A stretch of 64,000 bases of DNA from positions 249,630 to 313,629 of the forward strand of contig NZ_AZED01000013.1 of assembly GCF_001434145.1 (NCBI RefSeq), given 5' to 3'. A model generated the notes under the pieces. That model was not told the origin of the DNA. It worked only from the letters and a program-made list of their open reading frames with translations, and searched no databases. The position numbers were made by a program, and so were the translations under genes. Source of the DNA: Lentilactobacillus otakiensis DSM 19908 = JCM 15040 (GTDB lineage Bacteria; Bacillota; Bacilli; Lactobacillales; Lactobacillaceae). Shown here in pieces: positions 46,169 through 55,212 of the stretch (positions are counted from its first letter, which is position 1; each line of letters opens with the position of its first letter).

Positions 46169-47080
46169 ATGAAGGTTATCTATTTAAATCAAAATGCCCA
46201 ACCAAATCAAACCATTGCTTCAGCCAAACCAATTGTGCTGGCGCTGGGGTTTTTCGATGGTGTCCATCAAGGCCATCAAAAAGTAATCGGTACTGCTCGG
46301 AAGATTGCCCGTGAAAAAGGTTATCCACTCGCCGTTATGACCTTCAACCGCCATGCTTCCAGAGTTTTCCATCATGGGGATGTCGATGGCTTCCGATATT
46401 TGACGACGTTGAAGCAAAAAATTGAGTTGGTTCAAGCCACGCAAGCGGACATTCTTTACGTTATTGATTTTACAAAGCAGTTTGCCGCCCTGCCACCTGA
46501 AACGTTTGTCCAACGTTACGTTCTGGGGCTCAACGCCAAAGTTGTAGTGGCCGGATTTGATTACACGTTTGGCAAAGGCGGCACAACGACCATCGATGCG
46601 CTATCGAAGATGAGCGGCGGCAAGGTTAAGACGGTCACCGTTCACAAATTGACCAGTGGCCAGCAAAAAATTAGTTCCACCCGGATTAGGCATCTGGTCA
46701 GGGATGGCGATATCTTCGAAGCCAACCAACTTTTGGGCCATCCTTATGAAACGACCGGTAAACTGATTCACGCTGAAACCAACGGCTTGTCGATCGTCAA
46801 TCCGTCAAGTCGACTGCAGCAGCTACCCAAAAGCGGCCGTTATCAATGCGAAGTTCGGATTGCGGGCTCAACCGCTGAGATCCCGGTGAAAGTCGAGTAC
46901 CCCGGAAATGGTGATCAAAGTGGCGTTATCTACATTGACCGCCGTCGATTCCAGAATCTACCACACATTAATTCATTACCAGTCAAAATTGAGTGGCAAA
47001 AGAACGTTCGGCCACAGATGATCGCTAGAGAGCAATTATCTCTAAATAATCAGAAGTCCGTCACGCAAGCCACTTATTAA
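46169..47080 (+). CDS. RibF-like FAD synthetase with degenerate riboflavin kinase domain
   Basis: A 303-residue paralogue of bifunctional RibF. The FMN adenylyltransferase half is intact: LGFFDGVHQGHQKVI (nucleotide motif), VVAGFDYTFGKGG, and the ISSTRIRHLVRDGD signature. In the C-terminal half the riboflavin kinase motif (normally GRxLGFPTANL) reads NGLSIVNPSSRLQQL, without the PTAN core, so kinase activity is doubtful. Sitting 98 nt behind pyruvate oxidase, it may supply FAD for that enzyme (inferred). GAGAGGTG precedes the ATG. Confidence 0.83.
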   Translation: MKVIYLNQNAQPNQTIASAKPIVLALGFFDGVHQGHQKVIGTARKIAREKGYPLAVMTFNRHASRVFHHGDVDGFRYLTTLKQKIELVQATQADILYVIDFTKQFAALPPETFVQRYVLGLNAKVVVAGFDYTFGKGGTTTIDALSKMSGGKVKTVTVHKLTSGQQKISSTRIRHLVRDGDIFEANQLLGHPYETTGKLIHAETNGLSIVNPSSRLQQLPKSGRYQCEVRIAGSTAEIPVKVEYPGNGDQSGVIYIDRRRFQNLPHINSLPVKIEWQKNVRPQMIAREQLSLNNQKSVTQATY

Positions 47081-47093
47081 GTTAAATATGTAA

Positions 47094-47127
47094 GAAAGCC
47101 CCGACAAACTGAATTGTCGGGGCTTTT
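47094..47127. terminator. Bidirectional terminator between ribF-like and metQ
   Basis: AAAGCCCCGACA pairs with TTGTCGGGGCTTTT around a 6-7-nt loop. Confidence 0.92.
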
Positions 47128-47146
47128 ACTATGGAAAGTTTATCAA

Positions 47147-48007
47147 CTATTTCAGATACGACAAGGGCTTCTGAACTTCAACCTTGGTGCCGTCATACTT
47201 GTCCTTGATGTACTTCTGAATCGCTGCATTATGATACAGCTTAACGAGTTTCTTGTAGTTCTTGTTATCTTTATTCTTCTTGGCAGTTGCCAGAACATTG
47301 ATGTTGCTTCGGGTGCTGACATCAATTTTTTCATGGAAGATCGAGTCTTTCAACACATTCAAATGACCTTCCAGGGCAACCGTGTTGGAGATCAGGACAG
47401 CATCCAGGTTATGCAACACTCGAGGGCCAGTGGTATCATCAATTTCCTTAAATTTGAGATGCTTAGGGTTCGAGGCGATATCACTGGTATTTCCAAGGGC
47501 GCCAAAGTTCTTATCGAGCTTGATCAAACCCGCACTTTGCAGCAACAATAAGCCCCGCGCAGTGTTGGCCGGGTTGTTGGCAATCGCTACCGTAGCGCCA
47601 TCTGGGAGCTCACTGACCTTTTTATATTTATCCGAATAGATACCAAGTGGTTCTAAGTATGTTGTGCCTAAAGCTGCAAGTTGAGCCTTTTTATGTTCCT
47701 GATTGTAAGCCTGTAAGTATGAGTAGGACTGGAACGCGTTCACATCAACGCTGCCTTGTGCGGTGGCGTTGTTAAGCTGAACACCATCAGTAATCTGTTT
47801 AACTTTAATCTTTAAGCCAAGCTTTTTAGCCTGTTTACTATCCGCAATGTGGTTCCAAATATCGTAGTCCGAGCCTTGAGAACCCACAGTTATTGTGGCA
47901 CTCTTGGCACTCGAAGTATTTCCAGTCAATGTATGAATTCCAAACACAATTCCCACCAACACGACAATTCCAATCAGCGTATAAATAATTCCCTTACTAT
48001 TCTTCAT
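47147..48007 (-). CDS. metQ: Methionine ABC transporter substrate-binding protein
   Basis: A 286-residue NlpA/MetQ family binding protein. Family blocks: ITVGSQGSDYDIWNHI, VDVNAFQSYSYLQAYNQEH, PLGIYSDKYKKVSELPDGATVAIANNPANTARGLLLLQSAGLI. The N-terminal hydrophobic segment (residues 7-24) lacks a lipobox Cys, so it is likely membrane-anchored. AAGGAGA precedes the ATG. It is the last gene of metNIQ, under a Met T-box. Confidence 0.9.
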   Translation of the reverse strand: MKNSKGIIYTLIGIVVLVGIVFGIHTLTGNTSSAKSATITVGSQGSDYDIWNHIADSKQAKKLGLKIKVKQITDGVQLNNATAQGSVDVNAFQSYSYLQAYNQEHKKAQLAALGTTYLEPLGIYSDKYKKVSELPDGATVAIANNPANTARGLLLLQSAGLIKLDKNFGALGNTSDIASNPKHLKFKEIDDTTGPRVLHNLDAVLISNTVALEGHLNVLKDSIFHEKIDVSTRSNINVLATAKKNKDNKNYKKLVKLYHNAAIQKYIKDKYDGTKVEVQKPLSYLK

Positions 48008-48019
48008 TCATTTTCTCCT

Positions 48020-48694
48020 TTATAGATGCACAGTTTTTTTGGCGAGCCAATCGCCGGCAAATTGAACGATAAAGACCATAATTAAAATCACTAACATGGC
48101 AGCGATGGTAACATCATTTTGGTACCGAGCGTAGCCGATGCTGATGGCAACATCCCCCAAGCCACCTGAACCAATCGCGCCAGCCATCGTGGTCAAACCG
48201 ATCAGACTAATGACAGTCACAATCGATGCTCGGATCAAATCAGGCAAGCCTTCACGCAAATAAATCCGGAAAATGATTTCTAAGTTACCCGACCCCATCG
48301 ACCGAGCAGCCTCGATGACTTGTGGATCGATTTCCAGTAGTGCATTTTGAACTTGTCTAGCATAAAACGGGAAGATTCCAACGACCAACGGTACTAATGC
48401 GGCTGTCGTTCCGACGGTGGTGTGGACAATGAAATTCGTAATCGGAAACATCACCGCTAGCAAAATAATGAACGGAATTGACCGCAGCAGGTTGACCACC
48501 TTATCCGTCAGACTGTAGACGTATGCGTCTTCGGCGATCCCGCCTTCTTGAGTGATGACGAGGACAATTCCAATCCCCAGGCCTAAGACACCAGCGATCA
48601 CGGAAGACCAGACCGTCATATAAATGGTCTCCCAAATTGACTGAACAAATTGCGGCCAAATATGGGCCACATTAGGAAATATTTGTTTTAACAT
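48020..48694 (-). CDS. metI: Methionine ABC transporter permease
   Basis: A 224-residue permease with about five to six membrane segments and the EAA loop typical of MetI (EAARSMGSGNLEIIFRIYLREGLPDLIRA). It overlaps metN by 23 bases, with a GGGGGAG site inside metN. Twelve bases separate it from metQ. Confidence 0.93.
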   Translation of the reverse strand: MLKQIFPNVAHIWPQFVQSIWETIYMTVWSSVIAGVLGLGIGIVLVITQEGGIAEDAYVYSLTDKVVNLLRSIPFIILLAVMFPITNFIVHTTVGTTAALVPLVVGIFPFYARQVQNALLEIDPQVIEAARSMGSGNLEIIFRIYLREGLPDLIRASIVTVISLIGLTTMAGAIGSGGLGDVAISIGYARYQNDVTIAAMLVILIMVFIVQFAGDWLAKKTVHL

Positions 48695-49766
48695 TTGTCT
48701 GCTCCCCCTTCTTCTCGGTGGCTAACAATTTGACGTTAACCCCATGCTGATTTAAGAAATTGATGCCGTCAGCCAATTGTTTGGATTGGCCGGACAAAAT
48801 GATGATCAAGTATCCAATTGATGTTGAGCTGATACGCTCGATATTGGCAAATAAGATATTCGCCTTCAATTTGTATAGCTCAGTTAAGTCAGAGATTAGT
48901 GATTCCTTGGTGGCTTGACCACGGAACTTCAAGAACAGCAATCTTTCGTTGGCACTCAAGGCTTGGAGACTCTGATCAGCTTTGATTTGAGCCAAGGCCT
49001 CGGTCACATTGGCGGAAGAGTCAACAAAGTTCTGAGTTAAAGCTTGTTGTGGATCTGAGAACACTTTGGCCACATCACCACGTTCGATAATTTTGCCGTC
49101 ATCCATCACAGCGACGTGCTGACAAATGGATTTGATGACCTGCATCTCATGGGTGATTAAGACAACCGTCAAGCCCAGTTTTTCGTTGAGTCGTTTCAGT
49201 AATTTTAAAATGTCATCGGTGGTTTTCGGATCCAAAGCACTGGTCGCTTCATCACTAACCAAGATGTCGGGGTCGTTGGCTAACGAACGGGCAATTGCTA
49301 CTCGTTGCTTTTGGCCACCGGACAACTGCTCTGGATACGCCCGTTCAAATTCACTGAGACCGACTAAATCAAGTAACTTTTTCGCTTTGGCAACCCGATC
49401 GGCTTTGCTAATTCGTTGGCTGAGCAGCGGATATTCCACGTTACCCAACACTGTCCGTGAGTTCAGTAAGTTGAAATGCTGAAAGATCATACCAATCTTC
49501 TTTCTTGCTTGCCGTAGTTCAGGGTTAGACAACTTGAGAAGTTCCTGATTACCCACAATCACGTTTCCAGAGGTTGGCTTCTGCAGTAAATTGATTGTCC
49601 GCACCAACGTACTTTTGCCAGCTCCGGAATAACCAATAATGCCATAGACATCACCTTTGTTAATTTGCAAATTGACCTTGTTGACCGCATGCAGCTGCTT
49701 GCCACTTGACTGGAAAGTCACGCTGACGTCCTGCAGATCAATGATTGGTTTTTCTGAATCTGCCAT
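48672..49766 (-). CDS. metN: Methionine ABC transporter ATP-binding protein
   Basis: A 364-residue ATPase. Walker A GYSGAGKST, signature LSGGQKQRVAIARSLA, Walker B ILVSDEATSALDP, switch His in LITHEMQV, followed by a C-terminal NIL domain (from about residue 275) that binds methionine for feedback inhibition. The ATG at 49766 is preferred: the earlier ATG three codons upstream abuts GTAGGG. The T-box leader precedes it. Confidence 0.93.
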   Translation of the reverse strand: MADSEKPIIDLQDVSVTFQSSGKQLHAVNKVNLQINKGDVYGIIGYSGAGKSTLVRTINLLQKPTSGNVIVGNQELLKLSNPELRQARKKIGMIFQHFNLLNSRTVLGNVEYPLLSQRISKADRVAKAKKLLDLVGLSEFERAYPEQLSGGQKQRVAIARSLANDPDILVSDEATSALDPKTTDDILKLLKRLNEKLGLTVVLITHEMQVIKSICQHVAVMDDGKIIERGDVAKVFSDPQQALTQNFVDSSANVTEALAQIKADQSLQALSANERLLFLKFRGQATKESLISDLTELYKLKANILFANIERISSTSIGYLIIILSGQSKQLADGINFLNQHGVNVKLLATEKKGEQTNVKTNIS

Positions 49767-49794
49767 ATTTTTCATCCCTACTTTCAAAAAATTA

Positions 49795-50040
49795 AAAAAG
49801 CGCTCCTGTACAAAATACAGAAGCGCTTCATCGCGGTACCATTCTGAGTTCACCTGCCAGTTACCCGACAAGTCTCACTAACCATCTCATATTGAAATGG
49901 CGTGTCTAATAACGAAGACTAACCCGTCTGCCATTTTCACGTGTGATCATGACAGCCAATCATCGGCCATTTTCGTTTCCAACCCGCGATCGACTTCCAC
50001 CAAATGTCGACTCTCTTGACGCTGATTGAGAATTACTTTC
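49795..50040 (-). promoter_or_regulatory. T-box riboswitch (Met) of metNIQ
   Basis: On the minus strand: Stem I with AGAGAG and GGTGGAAG blocks, specifier region GAAAATGG with AUG (Met), the T-box AATGGTACCGCG (near 49831-49845), and a terminator AAGCGCTTCTGTA/TACAGGAGCGCTT followed by T residues (49795-49827). Uncharged tRNA-Met would favour antitermination. The start near 50040 is approximate; the leader begins just after the methionine synthase-like gene. Confidence 0.88.
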
Positions 50041-50062
50041 CGATTCATTTTGTTTAAATTGA

Positions 50063-51181
50063 TTACTGCAAATTCCAAACATCTTTAGCGGTTTTGATGA
50101 CCAACGCCAATTTATTCCACTGATCTTCTTCAGTTAAACGATTTCCCTCTTCAGTTGAGGCGAAACCGCATTGTGGTGAAATGCAAAGATTATCTAATGG
50201 TACGTACTGACTGGCATCTTGGATTCTGCTCTTAAGAAAATCCTCAGGTTCCAATTCAGGTTTCTTGCTGGTAACGATGCCGATCACAATTCGTTGATTG
50301 CGGCCGTTGTCAGCGATTTTCTTCAATGGTTCAAAGCCGCCGGATCGTTCGTCATCATATTCCAAGAAGTAGCCATCGATGTGAAGCTCAGCCAAGTAGT
50401 CGGCAACTGGATCGTATGCGCCGGCACCTGCCCAAGTTGAATCGTAATTCCCCTTGCAGACGTGCATGGTAATCGTCAAATCAGCAGGCTTGCTGTCAAC
50501 AATCGCATTGATTGCCTTAACCGCAGCTTCAGCTAATGGTTTGAGTTCCGGCTTTAATGTCTTGTTGGAGAAGCTGGCCCACATACCCCATGAAGTGTCA
50601 TCCAACTGCAGGTATCGACAGCCTAAGTCGTAAAAATGTTGAACAGTTTGCTTGTATGCTTCAATCTCATCATTTAAGAATGTCTCAAAATCACCATCGT
50701 AATAGTTATCAAAAACTTCAGCGTCTTTATTTGGGAAGAATACCGATGGACTTGGGATGGTTTGCTTAGCAGTGACGTCATCTGGCACGATGCTGTTCAG
50801 GTACTTAAAAGCCTCGAAGAATGGGTGGTCGGGATTATAAGCGATCTTGCCGGTAAATCGAATTCCACCTTTGCGGGTTTCTTCACCATGGAAATTGTAA
50901 CCATGTTCTGGTTCAAAGAATTCAGCGCCGTTTAAACCAGCAAAGAAGTCCAAGTGCCACCAGCTGCGACGAAATTCTCCGTCAGTCACACCCTTGAGGC
51001 CAAGGGCGACTTGTTTATCGACGATGCGGCTGATTTCTTGATCTTCAACTTTCCTCAAATCATCACGACTAATTTTTTGTGCTTGATAATCTGCCCGAGC
51101 CTGCTTTAATTTTGCTGGCCGTAATAAACTACCTACTTCATCGTATCGATATGGAAATTTTAATTTTGCTGCAACTGTCAT
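50063..51181 (-). CDS. YxjG/YxjH-type cobalamin-independent methionine synthase-like protein
   Basis: A 372-residue homologue of the MetE C-terminal barrel (family of B. subtilis YxjG/YxjH), likely a methyltransferase to homocysteine. Visible: YDEVGSLLRPAKLKQAR at the start, GVTDGEFRRSWWHLDFF, LQLDDTSWG, the zinc-ligand His-Cys in MHVCKGNY, FLEYDDERSGGFEPL, and Cys in ISPQCGFAS. The ATG at 51181 suits GAAGGAG; a GTG three codons upstream is too close. A Met-specific T-box precedes it, which fits a role in methionine supply. Confidence 0.9.
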   Translation of the reverse strand: MTVAAKLKFPYRYDEVGSLLRPAKLKQARADYQAQKISRDDLRKVEDQEISRIVDKQVALGLKGVTDGEFRRSWWHLDFFAGLNGAEFFEPEHGYNFHGEETRKGGIRFTGKIAYNPDHPFFEAFKYLNSIVPDDVTAKQTIPSPSVFFPNKDAEVFDNYYDGDFETFLNDEIEAYKQTVQHFYDLGCRYLQLDDTSWGMWASFSNKTLKPELKPLAEAAVKAINAIVDSKPADLTITMHVCKGNYDSTWAGAGAYDPVADYLAELHIDGYFLEYDDERSGGFEPLKKIADNGRNQRIVIGIVTSKKPELEPEDFLKSRIQDASQYVPLDNLCISPQCGFASTEEGNRLTEEDQWNKLALVIKTAKDVWNLQ

Positions 51182-51209
51182 TTTGACCACTCCTTCAATT
51201 TTGTCGTAT

Positions 51210-51497
51210 AAAAAAAGTCCTCATACAGAATAATCTGTATAAGGACGATATTGATCGTGTTACCACCTTAGTTTTCACACAGCTCACACCATGTGACTCA
51301 TTAGGTACTCAACCAAGTTGAATACCGCAACGCGATAAGGTGCGTTCGCCATGCCATCTCGCTGGAGCTCAACGACATTCTGCTCAAAGACCATATTCAC
51401 CGACTTGCCACAATTCACTTTCACCAAACGTGAACTCTCTAAATGTGCCGCATCGACTACTCATCTTTTCACTGCTTTTTGTTTATCAATTTAACTA
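51210..51497 (-). promoter_or_regulatory. T-box riboswitch (Met) of the YxjG-type gene
   Basis: On the minus strand: AGAGAG and TTTGGTGAAAG blocks of Stem I, specifier region GAATATGG with AUG (Met), T-box AAGGTGGTAACACG (51256-51272), and a terminator GTCCTTATACAGA/TCTGTATGAGGAC followed by T7 (51210-51247). The specifier context matches that of the metNIQ leader. Confidence 0.88.
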
Positions 51498-51500
51498 ATG

Positions 51501-51528
51501 AGTTTAGGCTATTTTATGAGAATGTCAA
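51501..51528 (-). promoter_or_regulatory. Promoter of the second Met T-box
   Basis: -35 TTGACA (51523-51528), 16 nt, -10 TAAACT (51501-51506) on the minus strand. Confidence 0.8.
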
Positions 51529-51661
51529 GGGGATAATTTAATGTTGCAATTTTTAGAACGCATTTATTAACCAAACATTCCCTTTAAATATGCGCTTTAG
51601 TGAATTAGGAGAAAATGAATTTTCTCATGAAATAGTTTTAAAATCATGCGCATTCACAGAG

Positions 51662-53008
51662 TTACTTTGCTTGCGTCCCCTGAACATAAACCCGCTTAAT
51701 ATCACTTTTAGAGGCATGATACATAATCTTCTCAAATACCGTCTCCATATTCTCATCCTCAAATGCCCGCAACGGTGACTTCACGACTTGCAAGTCCGCC
51801 AAATAACCAGCCTTAATCTGGCCAGTCTTGAGATGTAAGCTCTTTGCCCCGCCGACCGTTGCCAGGTAAAACCCATTTTTAGCAGAAATTGGTTGGTTGT
51901 CGGTTCCCCGTTCTTCTGGTGAAAGCTCGGCATTCACACCATCATGCAGCATCCGCGATGAGATTACGGCTTGGCGGATATTTTGATACAAACTTGGTGA
52001 ATAACCGCCGGACAGATCAGTGCCCAAGCCAACTTTAACATCTTGGTGTAACAGTTTGCTGACAGGCAGAACCGCGTTGCCGAAGTAGACGTTTGAAATT
52101 GGGCAGTGGGCAATCGCAACACCACGGTCTTTGAACGTATCCAAATCTGATTGGTTCAGCAAGGTGCCATGGGCCATCACTGATTTGTCTGTTAGCAAGC
52201 CATACTGGTCAAGGACTTCGGCGTCACGCATGTGGTAATGTTCCAGTGCATAACCATTCTCCCAATCACTTTCACTACAATGAGATTGCACAGGCAAATC
52301 GTATTTCTTAGCGAGTTCACCTAACCCCTTGAGTGATTCCGGTGTGCAGCTGGGGACAAATCTGGGTGTGATGACTGGGGTTTGTTTGATATCAGCTGTC
52401 TGATTCAGTTCTGTCAGCTGCTGGATAAAACTTTCCGTGTCAGCAACCGCACTCTGAGCCGAGGCATCCCGATAATACTCGGGCGTCTGATCTGGATTGT
52501 CCATCGCAACTTTACCAATGAAGCCACGTTGATGATGAGTGATGCAGGCCATCGCCAATTCCGAATTTGCCGGATTATGAGTCGTGCCAAAATATAACGC
52601 AGTGGTTGTCCCATTGCCAATCAGCTCTGCCACTAAATCATCGTAGACCCGCTTAGCAAAAGCGGTGTCTTGATATTTCGCCTCCAAGGGAAAAGTGTAG
52701 GTATCCAGCCATTCGTTTAACGGCTGATCAAGGGCAACACCGGCATTTGGCCACTGTGGTGCGTGAACATGAAGATCGATGAAGCCGGGAAGCAAGTATT
52801 CATCCGTCTTTAGTTGAACCAATGTGTCGTTGTCAGCTGCGTGCTGTTTAACCGTTGAAAAGTCGGCATCCGACTCGTCCACAACTTGCTCAATATAGCC
52901 TTCACTATCAATGCAAATGAGTTGATGCTCTCGGCACCGAATCGATGCTGGGTCAGTTGACGTGATTGTCGGTCCTTCGATTACTTTAGTGATTGTGATG
53001 ATAGCCAC
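51662..53008 (-). CDS. guaD: Guanine deaminase
   Basis: A 448-residue amidohydrolase converting guanine to xanthine. Zinc ligands His80 and His82 are in PGFIDLHVHAPQWPNAG, the hallmark of guanine deaminases. Then SHCSESDWE with a His, MAHGTLL, and the Asp in GLGTDLSGGYSPS. The start is GTG at 53008 with a weak GAG site; no nearby ATG is in frame. Length fits the family (about 440-450). Confidence 0.92.
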   Translation of the reverse strand: MAIITITKVIEGPTITSTDPASIRCREHQLICIDSEGYIEQVVDESDADFSTVKQHAADNDTLVQLKTDEYLLPGFIDLHVHAPQWPNAGVALDQPLNEWLDTYTFPLEAKYQDTAFAKRVYDDLVAELIGNGTTTALYFGTTHNPANSELAMACITHHQRGFIGKVAMDNPDQTPEYYRDASAQSAVADTESFIQQLTELNQTADIKQTPVITPRFVPSCTPESLKGLGELAKKYDLPVQSHCSESDWENGYALEHYHMRDAEVLDQYGLLTDKSVMAHGTLLNQSDLDTFKDRGVAIAHCPISNVYFGNAVLPVSKLLHQDVKVGLGTDLSGGYSPSLYQNIRQAVISSRMLHDGVNAELSPEERGTDNQPISAKNGFYLATVGGAKSLHLKTGQIKAGYLADLQVVKSPLRAFEDENMETVFEKIMYHASKSDIKRVYVQGTQAK

Positions 53009-53178
53009 CTCGTTGGTTGTATTTTTCGAAAATCGCCGCTCTATTGCGACTGCTTAATTGAATTATATACTGCGAGCGACGGTTCCTCAAAGACGATTTT
53101 TCCGAAAACATCTCTCTGATTGCCACCACTAACAAATCAGATTATGATTAAACCCATTAAAACCCAGGAGGAAAAATC

Positions 53179-53673
53179 ATGCACCCAATAAGATTATCAG
53201 TTAACCTGATTGAGCAACGGCCTGAACTGCCAACCGGCTGTGAAATCACGGCAGTCACCATGATGCTGCAATATGCCGGCAACCACGTGAACAAAGTTGC
53301 TTTGGCACATGAAATGCCATACAATCCCACCGATTGGAACAAGGGATTTGTCGGCGATCCATTTACCGAGAATGGCGACAGCATTTACCCACCTGCTCTG
53401 CTGGAGTTAGTGACCCAGTATGCTGGCAATGCAGTCGATTTCAGTGGTTATTCAATAGGACAATTAGAACAATACCTGTCGGATACCGGCCACCCCATCG
53501 TTGTCTGGGTCGGCAAGTTCGACGGCTTCTCAACCCATGCGCTGGTGATGACCGGGTTTGACGACCAAGTCATTTATTATAATGACTGCTGGACGGGAGA
53601 GCAGACCAGCATGCCAATCGCCGAATTTGAGCAGATTCGGTCGAATAAAATGAAGCTGGCGCTGAGCTACTAG
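53179..53673 (+). CDS. C39-like family peptidase-fold protein
   Basis: A 164-residue protein with a Peptidase_C39_2 fold. Catalytic Cys in PELPTGCEITAVTMMLQY, His in STHALVMTGFDDQ, and Asn-Asp in IYYNDCW. It lacks a signal peptide, unlike many relatives, so it may act in the cytoplasm or use another route. CAGGAGGA precedes the ATG. Substrate unknown. Confidence 0.82.
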   Translation: MHPIRLSVNLIEQRPELPTGCEITAVTMMLQYAGNHVNKVALAHEMPYNPTDWNKGFVGDPFTENGDSIYPPALLELVTQYAGNAVDFSGYSIGQLEQYLSDTGHPIVVWVGKFDGFSTHALVMTGFDDQVIYYNDCWTGEQTSMPIAEFEQIRSNKMKLALSY

Positions 53674-53769
53674 AAAAAATTGGGTCATAACTCACAATGC
53701 ATATTCTTTTCTATGTCTAATAACGGTATAATTAATTCAATTAATCGTTACCAACATGGAGGGTATTTT

Positions 53770-55050
53770 ATGAAAATTCGCAAAGCATTACTGTGTACGG
53801 GTTGGGGATTCCTAGCAGCTGTGACACTCATCAATCCAAGTGTCGCCAACGCAAAGCGCAAGCCAGCTGTGCTCCGAGTCGATGCAACCGAAGCCAGTGT
53901 CAAAGTTTATCAAGTGAAGCAAGGAAACATTTATTCAAACTATCAACTCACCAAAATCAAAAACAAATCGAATAGTTACAAGGGCGACACCTTCTACTCC
54001 AACGAAACAGTGACCGTTAGAAAATCCAACGGCAAAAGCGCTGTCTACCGCGTTTTAGCTAATCGATACGGCAAAGATTTTGGCTACATATGGCATGGCA
54101 ACGTTAAAAAGATCAAAACCATGAGCTGGAACTTTGGAGACTATGATGCGCCAACTAAAGAATCTGATAATTTAGGCAAATTCTTTACCCCAAGCGAACA
54201 GGATCAAGTCAAACAGCTAAGAGATAAGGCTGCCGCGATTGGCAATTCAACTAAGGATATGTATGCGCGAAAAGTTTCTACGAGTGGCACATTTGATGCG
54301 GGACAATTAAGTAACTCCTACATTCAGGCAACCGTCGATTGGATTAATTTTTATCGTCAACTTTACGGTTTAAGTTCCGTTACTGCCAATTCTCAGTGGA
54401 ACACTGAAGCCCAATTCGGTGCCGCTGCGCTTGATGCAGCCGACCAAGGCTTGTCTCATGGTTTAGTCGGTCTCGCCAAACCAGACAACATCTCTTCATC
54501 CGATTGGGATCGGGGCGCAGACGCCACTGCCTCAAGTAATTTAGCTGATGGCGTTACTGGGCCATACGATGTGATTTCGTTATACATGAATGATTCTGGC
54601 AATGACGTCCCTGGTCACCGTGAATGGCTGCTTGGTGGGATTAATCAGGTTGGTGTGGGCCAAGCGGGCGAATATAATGATTTGAAGGTATTCGACGATA
54701 ATGATCAAAATACCACTCCCGGCAATCAAATTGTTTATCCAAACAGTGGTTTATTCCCATTTGATGAGTCATTAGACACTAAATGGTCAGTCGAATTGCC
54801 ACAATCAATTGACGAGAACAGCCAACCGTCCATCTCAGTATATGACAATACTGCAAAGACCAATGTGTCAGTTGATGACGTGACTGTCAGCAACACCGGC
54901 TATGGCAACTGGGGCACCTCGATCAGCTATATGCCGGGTGATGGTGATGTGAAAGTGAACCACTCTTATTCCGTTAAGATTAGTAATCTGCCGGATTCGA
55001 TTCCGGACATTTCTTATACGACTAAACTGTTTTCGTTGAATGTTGATTAG
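53770..55050 (+). CDS. Secreted CAP-domain protein with N-terminal KSNGK module
   Basis: A 426-residue exported protein. Signal peptide MKIRKALLCTGWGFLAAVTLINPSVANA. Residues about 35-115 hold a module (NIYSNYQL to KSNGKSAVYRV to FGYIWHGNV) that recurs in the proteins at 61478 and 62003. Residues about 185-325 are a CAP/SCP domain (VDWINFYRQLYGL, AQFGAAALDAADQGLSHGL, GHREWLLGGINQVGVGQ). The C-terminal ~90 residues resemble a beta-sandwich. I start at 53770, after ATGGAGGG. The wall-binding role of the N-terminal module is inferred. Confidence 0.85.
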   Translation: MKIRKALLCTGWGFLAAVTLINPSVANAKRKPAVLRVDATEASVKVYQVKQGNIYSNYQLTKIKNKSNSYKGDTFYSNETVTVRKSNGKSAVYRVLANRYGKDFGYIWHGNVKKIKTMSWNFGDYDAPTKESDNLGKFFTPSEQDQVKQLRDKAAAIGNSTKDMYARKVSTSGTFDAGQLSNSYIQATVDWINFYRQLYGLSSVTANSQWNTEAQFGAAALDAADQGLSHGLVGLAKPDNISSSDWDRGADATASSNLADGVTGPYDVISLYMNDSGNDVPGHREWLLGGINQVGVGQAGEYNDLKVFDDNDQNTTPGNQIVYPNSGLFPFDESLDTKWSVELPQSIDENSQPSISVYDNTAKTNVSVDDVTVSNTGYGNWGTSISYMPGDGDVKVNHSYSVKISNLPDSIPDISYTTKLFSLNVD

Positions 55051-55131
55051 TAGCTAATATGGGACCTGCATGTGAAATTTGTGATCATGCAGATCCTTTT
55101 TCTATCCCTTATTTGCTACTAAATGCACAAG

Positions 55132-55168
55132 TGTAAACGCTTTCAATAGTGTCTCCAGATGCTATACT
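55132..55168 (+). promoter_or_regulatory. SDR promoter with perfect cre
   Basis: The cre TGTAAACGCTTTCA (55132-55145) fits TGWAANCGNTNWCA at all 14 positions. It overlaps the -35 TTTCAA (55141-55146); after 16 nt comes the -10 TATACT (55163-55168). Confidence 0.82.
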
Positions 55169-55212
55169 TTGCTTGTGAATTGTAAGTTACTGGGATTTGA
55201 GGAGGCAATATT

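Noticed and set aside
47114..47551. Plus-strand 145-codon ORF
   Set aside because: Antisense to metQ; begins at the bidirectional terminator and has no family match.
51590..51661. Small plus-strand gene after the T-box promoter
   Set aside because: The ORF at 51590-51778 runs antisense into guaD, and its first part is a hairpin (GAGAAAA/TTTTCTC); it is not convincing as a gene.
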